A stretch of DNA of 64,000 nucleotides from Clostridia bacterium. GTDB lineage: Bacteria; Bacillota; Clostridia; Christensenellales; Borkfalkiaceae. The stretch spans positions 1 to 64,000 of the forward strand of contig JAFQEM010000026.1 of NCBI GenBank assembly GCA_017399035.1, given 5' to 3'. The position numbers and the translations under genes were made by a program. Of the stretch, positions 1-7,698 are shown in pieces (position 1 is the first letter of the stretch; each line of letters starts with the position of its first letter). The notes under the pieces were generated by a model that was not told the DNA's origin, did not search any database, and saw only the letters and a program-made list of their open reading frames with translations.

Positions 1-949
1 CGAGAGCGTTGTAAGTGTTATCAAGCGAAGCAAGTTTTTCAGAAAGCAACTTCATTTCTGCTTCGGGAAGGGGAAGTTCAACGATTTGTTTAAATCCGCA
101 ACCGCCAACCTTGCAAAGAACACCGGTGCAAAGGTCTTTTGCGCCATATTGTCCGTCAAGATATGCAGCCAAAGGAAGAATAGTTTCGGTGTCTGAAACG
201 AGTGCTTTGATAAGTTGAACGGTAGATGCTGCAATAGCATAGAACGTTGCGCCCTTTGCTTTGATAACTTTAGAACCTGCAGCAACCATACCCTTATAAA
301 TGTTGTCAAGTTCGGTTTCAAGTTGGTCTTTGCTTACGCCCATAATCTTGGTGCAGTAATCTCTAATAGGCATACCGCAAACGGTGCATAAACTCCAAGG
401 TGCCATACAAGCATCACCGTGTTCACCGAATACGTAAGCGTTTACGTTTTTGGTATCAACGCCACAGTAAGCGGCAACTGCTTGAGCAAGACGGTTAGAG
501 TCAAGAAGAGTACCAGTACCGATAACTTGGTTTTTAGAAAGGCAAGTGTCTTTCATAGTAACGTAAGTAAGAACGTCAACGGGGTTAGAAACAACAACGT
601 ATAATGCGTCGGGTGCAATTTTTGCTACGTTGGGGATAACGCTCTTCAAAATTCCAACGTTAATACCTGCAAGGTCAAGTCTAGTTTGACCAGGCTTTCT
701 ACCAACACCGAAAGTAACAACTACGATATCAGAACCAGCAACGTCTTCATATTCGCCACTCCAAACTTTTACAGAGGGAACGCAAGCAGCGCATTGCATA
801 ATGTCAAGGGCTTCGCCTTCAGCCTTTTCTTTGTTGATATCAACCAAAACGATTTCTGAGCAAACGCCTTGAAGTGTAAGCGCATAAGCGATAGTAGAAC
901 CAACGTTACCTGTTCCTAGAATTGCAATTTTTCTCTTTTTTTGTATCAT
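1..949 (-). CDS. L-lactate/malate dehydrogenase family protein (3' end cut by window)
   Basis: NAD-dependent 2-hydroxyacid dehydrogenase of the LDH/MDH superfamily, interconverting a 2-oxoacid (pyruvate or oxaloacetate) and its hydroxyacid in the cytoplasm. About 315 residues are visible from the ATG at 949, which follows an AGGAGA ribosome site; the C-terminus lies outside the window. Seen: the N-terminal nucleotide fold GTGNVGS, the substrate-loop motif RKPGQTRLDL, LLDSNR with the substrate-binding Arg, and the catalytic FGEHGD. Oddity: the specificity position, normally Gln in LDH (QKPGETR), is Arg here, as in malate dehydrogenases, so the substrate is uncertain. It has its own promoter downstream of murC. 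Confidence 0.88.
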   Translation of the reverse strand, partial: MIQKKRKIAILGTGNVGSTIAYALTLQGVCSEIVLVDINKEKAEGEALDIMQCAACVPSVKVWSGEYEDVAGSDIVVVTFGVGRKPGQTRLDLAGINVGILKSVIPNVAKIAPDALYVVVSNPVDVLTYVTMKDTCLSKNQVIGTGTLLDSNRLAQAVAAYCGVDTKNVNAYVFGEHGDACMAPWSLCTVCGMPIRDYCTKIMGVSKDQLETELDNIYKGMVAAGSKVIKAKGATFYAIAASTVQLIKALVSDTETILPLAAYLDGQYGAKDLCTGVLCKVGGCGFKQIVELPLPEAEMKLLSEKLASLDNTYNAL

Positions 950-994
950 TTGAAAATCTCTCCTATTGTGGATTTAATAATATTTACAAATAAT

Positions 995-1023
995 ATGATA
1001 CACTAAAAATTAAAATTTTACAA
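995..1023 (-). promoter_or_regulatory. Sigma-A-like promoter of the LDH/MDH gene
   Basis: On the minus strand TTGTAA (1023-1018) and TATCAT (1000-995) are separated by exactly 17 bases, 46 bases before the start codon. The match is moderate, and no Rex-type palindrome was recognised next to it. Confidence 0.5.
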
Positions 1024-1124
1024 ACGTTTAATGGCAAATTTATAAATATTTTTTTGCATTTTTTTTAATTGTTTTTGCACTATTCGTTCTAGCCTGCTTT
1101 ATCGAACAAAAAACCGCTTTTTAT

Positions 1125-2486
1125 TTAAATATTTTTATTGTTTACAAGCGCAGTTGCCACCTGATAAATATCCCCCGCACCCAAAAACAATATTTTTTTG
1201 CAAGATATTGAAAGGTTTGCTATTGCCTCTTTTAGTTCGATAGGGCTTACGGCATAAATAGGTGGAACGCAACTTTTATTGTTTACGTTATCAAATAGTG
1301 TTTTTGCACTACCCTCTCCGTCAAACTGTTCTCTAGCAGGGTAAGTTGGATATAAAATTAAATGTTGCAAATTTGACAACGATTTAACAAACTCGTTCAT
1401 CAAAGCCTTGGTTCTAGAATAGGTGTGCGGTTGAAAAACCACGGCAATTTCTTCGCCCAACTCTTTAAATGCGTTTACGATTGCCGTTATTTCTTTAGGG
1501 TGATGCGCATAATCGGCAAAGCAAGCCCTTTCCCCTATATTACCTATAAATTCGCACCTACGCTTAACCGAACTAAAACTTTCCAACGAACTTTTGACTG
1601 CGCTGAACGGAATTTTTAACAAATCGCATACGGCAATAGTCGCTAATGCGTTATATATATTATGTTTACCTATTACCGATAGATTTATTCTACCTAGCGG
1701 ATTACCATAAGCGTAGGCAGTAAAAGAATAACCCTTACCGTTAAATTTTATACTTTTTGCCATATACGTTGCAAGTTTTTCAATACCAAAGGTTACCGTT
1801 GTATCGTGGCTTATTTGTCGGCAATAAACGTCGTCGGCGTTTAATACTGCAATTTTTCCGTCGATAAATTTTTTAAAGGCTTGCTTTATTTCATTTATAT
1901 CCTTATAGCAATCAACGTGGTCTTTGTCTATGTTTAGCACTAAAGATATTTTAGCGTTGATATCAAGAAAATTCTTTTTATATTCACACGCCTCTAGAAC
2001 ACAAAACTCGCTTTTTCCCAAACGCAAATTGCCATATTCTAAACTTTCCCCGCCCAAAAATACCGTGGGGTCTTTTTGGCTTTTAATAAGCGTGTTTGCA
2101 ATCATTGCAGTTGCAGTAGTTTTTCCGTGGCTACCACTAATGGCTATAGATTGCGAATATTTTTCAACGATATGCCCCAGAAGTTGACTGCGCTTAAAGA
2201 GCGGAATTTTCTTTTTGGTTGCATATTTTAATTCAGGGTTGTCAAAATTTATTGCAGACGTATAAACCACTGCGTCTGCGCCCCGAACGGCGTTAGAAGT
2301 ATGTTTTGGATATACTTTAGCACCCAGTTTTTTTAGTTCTGCAACGTTGCCGTTTTCAGCAATATCGCTACCGCTAACGGTATAACCTTTCGATAAAAGA
2401 TACTTTGCCAACGCACTCATAGACGCACCGCCTATGCCCGAAAAGTGTATTTTAACAAAATTGTTATTGAAAAAATTTTTGCTCAT
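1125..2486 (-). CDS. murC: UDP-N-acetylmuramate--L-alanine ligase
   Basis: ATP-dependent cytoplasmic ligase that adds L-alanine to UDP-MurNAc, the first amino-acid step of peptidoglycan precursor synthesis. The protein has 453 residues, normal for MurC. Seen: the N-terminal Rossmann motif GIGGASMS (residues 17-24), the ATP P-loop SGSHGKTT (117-124), the central ACEY (166-169), GKHNIYNALA (273-282), and the C-terminal DYAHHP (325-330) and FQPHTYSR (351-358), which separate MurC from MurD/E/F. The ATG start lacks a strong ribosome site. It stands alone here, not in a dcw cluster, between the dehydrogenase and divergent spoVG. Confidence 0.96.
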   Translation of the reverse strand: MSKNFFNNNFVKIHFSGIGGASMSALAKYLLSKGYTVSGSDIAENGNVAELKKLGAKVYPKHTSNAVRGADAVVYTSAINFDNPELKYATKKKIPLFKRSQLLGHIVEKYSQSIAISGSHGKTTATAMIANTLIKSQKDPTVFLGGESLEYGNLRLGKSEFCVLEACEYKKNFLDINAKISLVLNIDKDHVDCYKDINEIKQAFKKFIDGKIAVLNADDVYCRQISHDTTVTFGIEKLATYMAKSIKFNGKGYSFTAYAYGNPLGRINLSVIGKHNIYNALATIAVCDLLKIPFSAVKSSLESFSSVKRRCEFIGNIGERACFADYAHHPKEITAIVNAFKELGEEIAVVFQPHTYSRTKALMNEFVKSLSNLQHLILYPTYPAREQFDGEGSAKTLFDNVNNKSCVPPIYAVSPIELKEAIANLSISCKKILFLGAGDIYQVATALVNNKNI

Positions 2487-2560
2487 ACCCTATTTTATGA
2501 GAAAAACGCAAAAAATAAGCAAAAATTTATTAAATTTAATAACTTTTTTTAAAAAAGTTG

Positions 2561-2589
2561 TTGAAATTATATAAATAGTATGTTAAAAT
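2561..2589 (+). promoter_or_regulatory. Promoter of spoVG
   Basis: TTGAAA (2561-2566) and TAAAAT (2584-2589) with a 17-base spacer lie 33 bases upstream of the spoVG ATG. It looks like a housekeeping promoter; I do not see a clear sigma-H consensus such as the one known for Bacillus spoVG. Confidence 0.6.
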
Positions 2590-2622
2590 GTATATAATAT
2601 TTGTTAAGGAAGGTAAATCACA

Positions 2623-2895
2623 ATGAAAATCACAGACGTAAGAGTTCGTATCGTTAAGAAAGACGACAGCAAATTGAAAGCAGTTGCTTCAGTTACTTTT
2701 GATGACTGTTTCGTAGTTCACGATATCAAGGTTATTGAAGGTAACGAAGGTTATTTTATTGCAATGCCCAGCAGAAAAACTGGCGACGGCGAATATAAAG
2801 ACATTGCTCACCCCATCAAAACCGAAACTAGAGAAGACCTTATTAAAGTTATTCTCTCTGCTTTTGAAGAAGAAAAGGCTAAACCTGCTGAATAA
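2623..2895 (+). CDS. spoVG: SpoVG family RNA/DNA-binding regulator
   Basis: Small SpoVG-fold protein (90 residues), a nucleic-acid-binding regulator conserved in Firmicutes and named for a septation role in sporulation. Seen: the family start MKITDVRVR, the core [17 protein letters not shown] and the conserved FIAMPSRK segment, followed by a Glu/Lys-rich tail. An AAGGAAGG ribosome site precedes the ATG. Monocistronic: it has its own promoter and a terminator at 2997. Presence does not show that the organism sporulates, because non-sporulating Firmicutes also carry spoVG. Confidence 0.96.
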   Translation: MKITDVRVRIVKKDDSKLKAVASVTFDDCFVVHDIKVIEGNEGYFIAMPSRKTGDGEYKDIAHPIKTETREDLIKVILSAFEEEKAKPAE

Positions 2896-2996
2896 TTGTT
2901 TGTCCATTTAATTGCTCTTTAAACACGTCTGCCGATAAGATAGCCTTACGGTATTTTAGTTGTGCTTATTTTTGCAGTTTAATCATTTAAAATTTT

Positions 2997-3035
2997 ACAC
3001 GCCACCTAGAAAAGGTTAAGGCGTGTTTTATTTTT
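2997..3035 (+). terminator. Terminator after spoVG
   Basis: The stem ACACGCC (2997-3003) / GGCGTGT (3020-3026) is followed by a T-rich run. It is placed 100 bases after the spoVG stop. Confidence 0.8.
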
Positions 3036-3054
3036 AATAACAACGCCGTTTTAC

Positions 3055-3083
3055 TTGAACTACTTTTACTTTTGTGCTAAAAT
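3055..3083 (+). promoter_or_regulatory. Promoter of the M20 peptidase gene
   Basis: TTGAAC (3055-3060) and TAAAAT (3078-3083) with a 17-base spacer, 44 bases before the ATG. Confidence 0.6.
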
Positions 3084-3127
3084 AAATTGGTAGTAAAATT
3101 ATTAAATCTATTTTTAGGAGAATTTTT

Positions 3128-4276
3128 ATGTTTGAACTTAACGCAGATGTTTTGAAGTTTTTAGATGAACACGAAAAAGAAACTTTTGAACTTATTAAAA
3201 CGCTCTCTCAAATTCCCGCACCAAGCGGACAAGAAGAATTGAGAGTGGAATTTTGCAAAAAGTGGTTTAAAGATAACGGCGCAAAAGAAGTTATCGTTGA
3301 CGACGCGCTTAACGTTATCGTTCCTTACGGTTGCGAAAACAAAAACGATATAGTTGTGTTTATGGCACATACCGACGTTGTTTTCCCCGACCTTACCCCG
3401 CTACCTTATAGCGAAGACGACGAATATATGTATTGCCCTGGTATCGGCGACGACACCGCTTGCCTTGCGAAACTTATGATTGTTGCAAAATACGTTTTCA
3501 AGAACGAATTGACCGCGCCTTGCGGAATTATGTTCGTTGCAAATAGTTGTGAAGAAGGGCTTGGCAATCTTAAGGGCATACGCCAAATAATGAAAGATTA
3601 TGCAGGCAGAATTGACGCCGTTTACACTTTTGACGGAAGTTACACCCACGTTGTTAATAAGTGCGTTGGTTCACATAGATACGAAATTACTTTCACTACC
3701 GAAGGCGGACACTCTTTCGGCGCGTTTGGTAACAGAAACGCAATAGTTGCAATGAGTGAACTTATTTGCAACCTTTATAAATGCCAAGTTCCTAAAAAAG
3801 AAAATAGCAAAACCACTTATAACGTTGGTATTGTTGAGGGCGGAACTTCTGTAAATACTATTGCTCAACAAGCAAAAATGCTTTTTGAATATCGTTCTGA
3901 CGATAAAGAGTGCCTTGCTTATATGCAAAACTTCTTTAATGAAGAGATAGAAAAGGCTAAAAAGAGCGGAAAGGCAGAGATTGAAGTTAAACTTTTAGGC
4001 GATAGACCCTGCGGTGGCGACGTTGACCAAGTTAAACTTAAACAAATAACCGACCTTTGCGTGGCTATTTCTAAAAAACACTCTGGGCTTGACTGCATAG
4101 TAGAATCAGGTTCAACCGACGCAAATATTCCTCAATCGCTTGGCGTTGCATCTGTTTGCGTAGGCTCACATATTGCTTACGGCGCGCATACCCGTGGCGA
4201 AAAACTGTTAAAGAGTAGTGTTCCCGTTGGTTTAAAAGTAACGGCAGAACTCGTGCTTAATTACTTTAACAAATAA
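3128..4276 (+). CDS. M20 family metallopeptidase (PepT-like)
   Basis: Cytoplasmic zinc aminopeptidase/dipeptidase of the M20 clan, 382 residues, resembling tripeptidase T. Seen: metal ligand motif HTD (81-83), bridging GIGDD with Asp109, the catalytic/ligand pair CEEG (Glu142, Glu143), a third ligand at FDGS (Asp169), the dimerisation-domain GGHS (193-196) and a C-terminal GAHTRGE supplying the last His. All catalytic residues appear present. The ATG at 3128 follows TAGGAGAA. The gene is single, with its own promoter and a strong bidirectional terminator. Exact peptide specificity cannot be read from sequence. Confidence 0.88.
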   Translation: MFELNADVLKFLDEHEKETFELIKTLSQIPAPSGQEELRVEFCKKWFKDNGAKEVIVDDALNVIVPYGCENKNDIVVFMAHTDVVFPDLTPLPYSEDDEYMYCPGIGDDTACLAKLMIVAKYVFKNELTAPCGIMFVANSCEEGLGNLKGIRQIMKDYAGRIDAVYTFDGSYTHVVNKCVGSHRYEITFTTEGGHSFGAFGNRNAIVAMSELICNLYKCQVPKKENSKTTYNVGIVEGGTSVNTIAQQAKMLFEYRSDDKECLAYMQNFFNEEIEKAKKSGKAEIEVKLLGDRPCGGDVDQVKLKQITDLCVAISKKHSGLDCIVESGSTDANIPQSLGVASVCVGSHIAYGAHTRGEKLLKSSVPVGLKVTAELVLNYFNK

Positions 4277-4288
4277 CATAATACAAAA

Positions 4289-4327
4289 AATCCCAAGACG
4301 AAATTAAAACCGTCTTGGGATTTTTTT
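4289..4327. terminator. Bidirectional terminator between the peptidase and the DeoR gene
   Basis: Perfect 10-base stem TCCCAAGACG (4291-4300) / CGTCTTGGGA (4311-4320), with A-run on the left and T-run on the right. It serves the convergent genes ending at 4276 (+) and 4326 (-). Confidence 0.9.
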
Positions 4328-5081
4328 ATTTTTCACAAATAAGTTCAACCTTTATGTTTTTGTCAAAATAACCAGATATATTTTTATTACACACAAGATA
4401 ATCAAAATCTTGAACGTTTGCAAGCATAAACGGTGCGCTTTTCAAAAGTTTTTTATCATCTATAACCAAAACTTGTTTATCGCTATTTTTAATCATCTCT
4501 TGCCTAACGGCAACTTCATCATCACAAATATCGTAAATTCCCCCGTTTTTACACACTGCAAACGCTGACATAAACGCTATATTTGCATGCATTGACCTAA
4601 TAAACTCTAACGCGCGCTTGCCCACTAAAGCAATGCGGTTATTATTTGAAAGTTTACCACCCGTTGAATAAACTTCAACTTTTTCATTAGTTAAACCGTT
4701 TATATTTTCAACCCCGTTAGTAACGATTTTTACGTTGGGGATTTCCCTTAAAAACCTGGTTAAAAAATATGCGGTGGAAGATGCGTCTATAAACACCGTA
4801 TCCCCTTCGGCAACAAGCGTAGATGCTAGACGGCACGCAGTCATTTTTTCAGCAATATTTTTGCGAAACCTTATAGAAAATGGTAGTAATTCTGTAATTT
4901 CTTCTACGCACTCTGCCTTTCCGTAACTGCGTTTTATACGTTTGTCCATCTCTAACTGCTGTAAATCTCTACGAATAGTTGACGCACTAACCCCAAGTTC
5001 AGATGCTATAAACTCTACCGACGCGCTATATCCGTTTGCCTTTATTAAAGAAACAATATTTTCTAACCTTTGTTTATTCAT
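4326..5081 (-). CDS. DeoR/GlpR family transcriptional regulator
   Basis: 251-residue repressor with an N-terminal DeoR helix-turn-helix (about residues 1-57, including the recognition segment SASTIRRDLQQLE) and a C-terminal sugar-phosphate-sensing domain (DASSTAYFL, VTNG, the VGKRALE region). It sits divergently from the FAD oxidoreductase and GpsA-like genes, so it most likely controls that pair and itself from the shared 150-base intergenic region; this is inference from layout. The ATG follows GAGGGAA. The effector is unknown, but family members usually sense phosphorylated sugars or polyols. Confidence 0.9.
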   Translation of the reverse strand: MNKQRLENIVSLIKANGYSASVEFIASELGVSASTIRRDLQQLEMDKRIKRSYGKAECVEEITELLPFSIRFRKNIAEKMTACRLASTLVAEGDTVFIDASSTAYFLTRFLREIPNVKIVTNGVENINGLTNEKVEVYSTGGKLSNNNRIALVGKRALEFIRSMHANIAFMSAFAVCKNGGIYDICDDEVAVRQEMIKNSDKQVLVIDDKKLLKSAPFMLANVQDFDYLVCNKNISGYFDKNIKVELICEK

Positions 5082-5163
5082 AAATTCCCTCGCTCATTTT
5101 GACATAACAAATTAAGCAAATTGCGCAAAAACTAAAGCATTTTTAATCAATATTAAATAAACT

Positions 5164-5191
5164 TGCTTTTTATGCTCATTGTTATTATAAT
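5164..5191 (+). promoter_or_regulatory. Promoter in the DeoR/FAD-oxidoreductase divergent region
   Basis: TTGCTT (5164-5169) and TATAAT (5186-5191), 16-base spacer, 40 bases upstream of the FAD gene. The AT-rich region 5082-5160 probably holds the DeoR promoter and operators; I could not identify a convincing palindrome. Confidence 0.5.
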
Positions 5192-5230
5192 AATTAAAAA
5201 TAGAAAAGTCAACAATGGGGTAACAGTTTT

Positions 5231-6574
5231 ATGATATTTAACAGTAAAGTCAAAAAAACTTTTGACTGTGACGTTCTTGTTGTGGGTGGTGGCGTTGCAG
5301 GTTATGGTGCGGCAATGGGCGCTGGGCTTGCAGGCGCAAACGTGATTTTAACCGAACAAAACGGATATTTGGGTGGTTCGGCAACGGCAGGTTTAGTTTG
5401 TCCGTTTATGACGTGTTATGACACTCTTGGACAAGAACAACTCATTAAAGGTGTTTTTGATAAACTAATTCGCAAACTTGTTCAAAACGGCGATGCTATC
5501 GCACCCGAAGACTGCCGTAAATGTGACAGTTTTTCAGGGTATAAACTCGAAGGTCATTTAGGCACTACCCCCTTTAATAGAGAAGGGCTTAAAGTTGCGA
5601 TGGAACAAACTGTGTTGGAAACGGGCGTAAACATTAAATATCATTATACATTTTTACAAGCAGAAAGAAAGGGCAGAAACATTACAAGTTGTTATTTTGC
5701 AACTAAAAACGGAATTTATAAAATAAACGCAAAGGCGTTTATTGACTGCACGGGCGACGCAATGGTTTGTGAAAGTGTTGGTGGTGAGTGTTACTTTTCC
5801 GACGATAATAACGATTTGCAACCCGTGTCAACCTTCTTTTTGATAGACGGTGTTGATAAAGAACTTTTAGACAGTCAACTGATTGATAACAACAACCCCG
5901 CAGAAAGAGCGTTTATGAGCGCCGTAGAGCAAGCAAAAAAACTTGGGGAATTTCCGTGCGGTACGGCAAAAGTGCGAATTTATGAGCAACCTTATGGAAT
6001 TTGGTCTGTAAATATGTGCCAAATAGATAAACCTTTTGACGTGAACGACCCCGACTTAATAACAAACGCCGAAATTGAAGGCAGACGACAATGCCAAATA
6101 ATTTTTAATTTCTTAAAAAACTACGTTACGGGTATGAAAAACATACGTTTACTGCAAACTTCCGAATCGGTGGGCGTACGCGAATCACGCAGAATTGTTG
6201 GCGAATATACAATGACCGCTAAAGACGTTCAAAGCAACAAACGTTTTGAAGATACCGTGGTCAAACTTGCAAACTCTATTGACGTTCACACTTCTTCACG
6301 CACAGTTTATCGCACTTATGAAAACAAAGACTATTATACTATACCTTACCGCTCGCTTGTGCATAAAGATTTTGACAACGTTTGGTCAGCAGGTAAAACG
6401 GTTTCGGCAGATAGACTAGCGCTTGGAGCGATAAGAGTGATGCCACCTTCTATGGCAATGGGACAAGCGGCTGGAGTTGCTGCGTCAATAGCAGTTAAAA
6501 ACGGTTATACGGCAAAAAGCACGCCTTATTCAACGATTAAAAACATATTAAACGAACAAGGTGCAAATTTATAA
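5231..6574 (+). CDS. FAD-dependent oxidoreductase (FAD_oxidored family)
   Basis: 447-residue flavoprotein. Seen: an N-terminal dinucleotide-binding motif VVGGGVAGYGAA followed by TEQNGYLGGSATAGLV, which resembles the PF12831-type FAD oxidoreductases of Firmicutes, and a C-terminal FAD motif around SADRLALGAIRVMPPSMAMGQ. No signal peptide or membrane segment. It is followed after 15 bases by a glycerol-3-phosphate-dehydrogenase-like gene and lies divergent to a DeoR repressor, which together suggest a small polyol or sugar-acid oxidation operon. The substrate cannot be deduced. The ATG start is preceded by a GGGGTAA site. Confidence 0.85.
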   Translation: MIFNSKVKKTFDCDVLVVGGGVAGYGAAMGAGLAGANVILTEQNGYLGGSATAGLVCPFMTCYDTLGQEQLIKGVFDKLIRKLVQNGDAIAPEDCRKCDSFSGYKLEGHLGTTPFNREGLKVAMEQTVLETGVNIKYHYTFLQAERKGRNITSCYFATKNGIYKINAKAFIDCTGDAMVCESVGGECYFSDDNNDLQPVSTFFLIDGVDKELLDSQLIDNNNPAERAFMSAVEQAKKLGEFPCGTAKVRIYEQPYGIWSVNMCQIDKPFDVNDPDLITNAEIEGRRQCQIIFNFLKNYVTGMKNIRLLQTSESVGVRESRRIVGEYTMTAKDVQSNKRFEDTVVKLANSIDVHTSSRTVYRTYENKDYYTIPYRSLVHKDFDNVWSAGKTVSADRLALGAIRVMPPSMAMGQAAGVAASIAVKNGYTAKSTPYSTIKNILNEQGANL

Positions 6575-6589
6575 AAGGAGAATAAAAAA

Positions 6590-7633
6590 ATGAAAGTTGC
6601 AATTATAGGAGCAGGAATGATGGGGTCTGCGCTTGCTTTCCCCGCAAGAGAGAACGGAAATGAAGTTTCGCTTATCGGTACGCCTTTGGACAAGGAAATT
6701 ATTGATTGTTGTAAAAAAACTAATCAACACCCCAAGTTTAATATTGCTTTCCCTAATGGAATAAATTATTATTATTTTGAAGATATGCTTACGGCTATCG
6801 AAAACGCAGATTTTATTATCGGCGGTGTAAGTTCTTTTGGTGTTGACTGGTTTTTGAGTGAAGTTTTGGCTAAAATTAACCCATCTCTTCCTGTCATATC
6901 GGTAACAAAAGGGCTTATAACACTTGATGACGGTCAACTTTTATCTTACCCTGAATACTGGGAAAAAGAACTAGAAAAACTGGGGATAAATCGTCAAATA
7001 TGCGCAATCGGTGGACCTTGCACTTCTTATGAATTAGTTTGCCACGACAAAACTGAAGTTGCTTTTTGCGGTAAGAATGTTGACACCCTAAAAATGATGA
7101 AAAAAGCACTTGAAACGCCTTACTATTTTATATCATTAACTAAAGATGTGGTTGGGTTAGAAACAGCCGTTGCTTTGAAAAACGGTTACGCTTTGGGAAT
7201 TGCTTTAACGATAGGACTTAGAGAACAAGAAAACCCTGACGACACTGAATTACATTATAATTCGCAAGCGGGTGCGTTCTATCAAGCGGTTAAAGAAATG
7301 AACTATATTCTTGATATGCAATCTGCAAGCGAAAATTGCAAATGGATAGGTATAGGCGATTTATACGTTACAGTTTACGGTGGCAGAACACGTAAAATAG
7401 GTATACTTTTAGGTAGGGGCATACCTTACGACAAAGCGCTTGAAATGTTAAACGGCGTTACTTTAGAATCGCTAGTAATTACTAGAAGATTAGTAAAGGC
7501 GTTAAAAATTAAAGCGCAAAAAGGACTTATTAACCTTTGTGATTACCCTATGATAACACACGTTGGCGAAGTTTTAGACGGCAAAAAAGACGTTCAGTTG
7601 CCTTGGAACTCATTTACTTTTGAAAATATTTAA
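6590..7633 (+). CDS. NAD(P)-dependent glycerol-3-phosphate dehydrogenase-like protein
   Basis: 347-residue GpsA-fold dehydrogenase. Seen: N-terminal GAGMMGSALA nucleotide motif, the VTKGL segment, the catalytic-lysine region ALKNGYALG, and the glycine-rich GIGDLYVT...GRTRKIGILLGRG that matches the GpsA GLGDL/LG-G pattern. Cytoplasmic. Translationally close to the preceding FAD gene (AAAGGAGAA site) and ending in a terminator. Canonical GpsA supplies sn-glycerol-3-phosphate for phospholipids. Because this copy is tied to a DeoR regulator and an FAD oxidase, it may be a catabolic paralogue acting on another phosphorylated polyol; that part is inference. Confidence 0.82.
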   Translation: MKVAIIGAGMMGSALAFPARENGNEVSLIGTPLDKEIIDCCKKTNQHPKFNIAFPNGINYYYFEDMLTAIENADFIIGGVSSFGVDWFLSEVLAKINPSLPVISVTKGLITLDDGQLLSYPEYWEKELEKLGINRQICAIGGPCTSYELVCHDKTEVAFCGKNVDTLKMMKKALETPYYFISLTKDVVGLETAVALKNGYALGIALTIGLREQENPDDTELHYNSQAGAFYQAVKEMNYILDMQSASENCKWIGIGDLYVTVYGGRTRKIGILLGRGIPYDKALEMLNGVTLESLVITRRLVKALKIKAQKGLINLCDYPMITHVGEVLDGKKDVQLPWNSFTFENI

Positions 7634-7650
7634 TATCTAGATAAAGTTAA

Positions 7651-7684
7651 AACGCACCATCTTCAATAGATAGTGCGTTTTTTA
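7651..7684. terminator. Terminator between convergent GpsA-like and acyl-CoA synthetase genes
   Basis: Stem AACGCAC (7651-7657) / GTGCGTT (7673-7679) with T-rich sequence on both outer sides, so usable from either strand. Confidence 0.8.
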
Positions 7685-7698
7685 TTGTTCATAATTTA

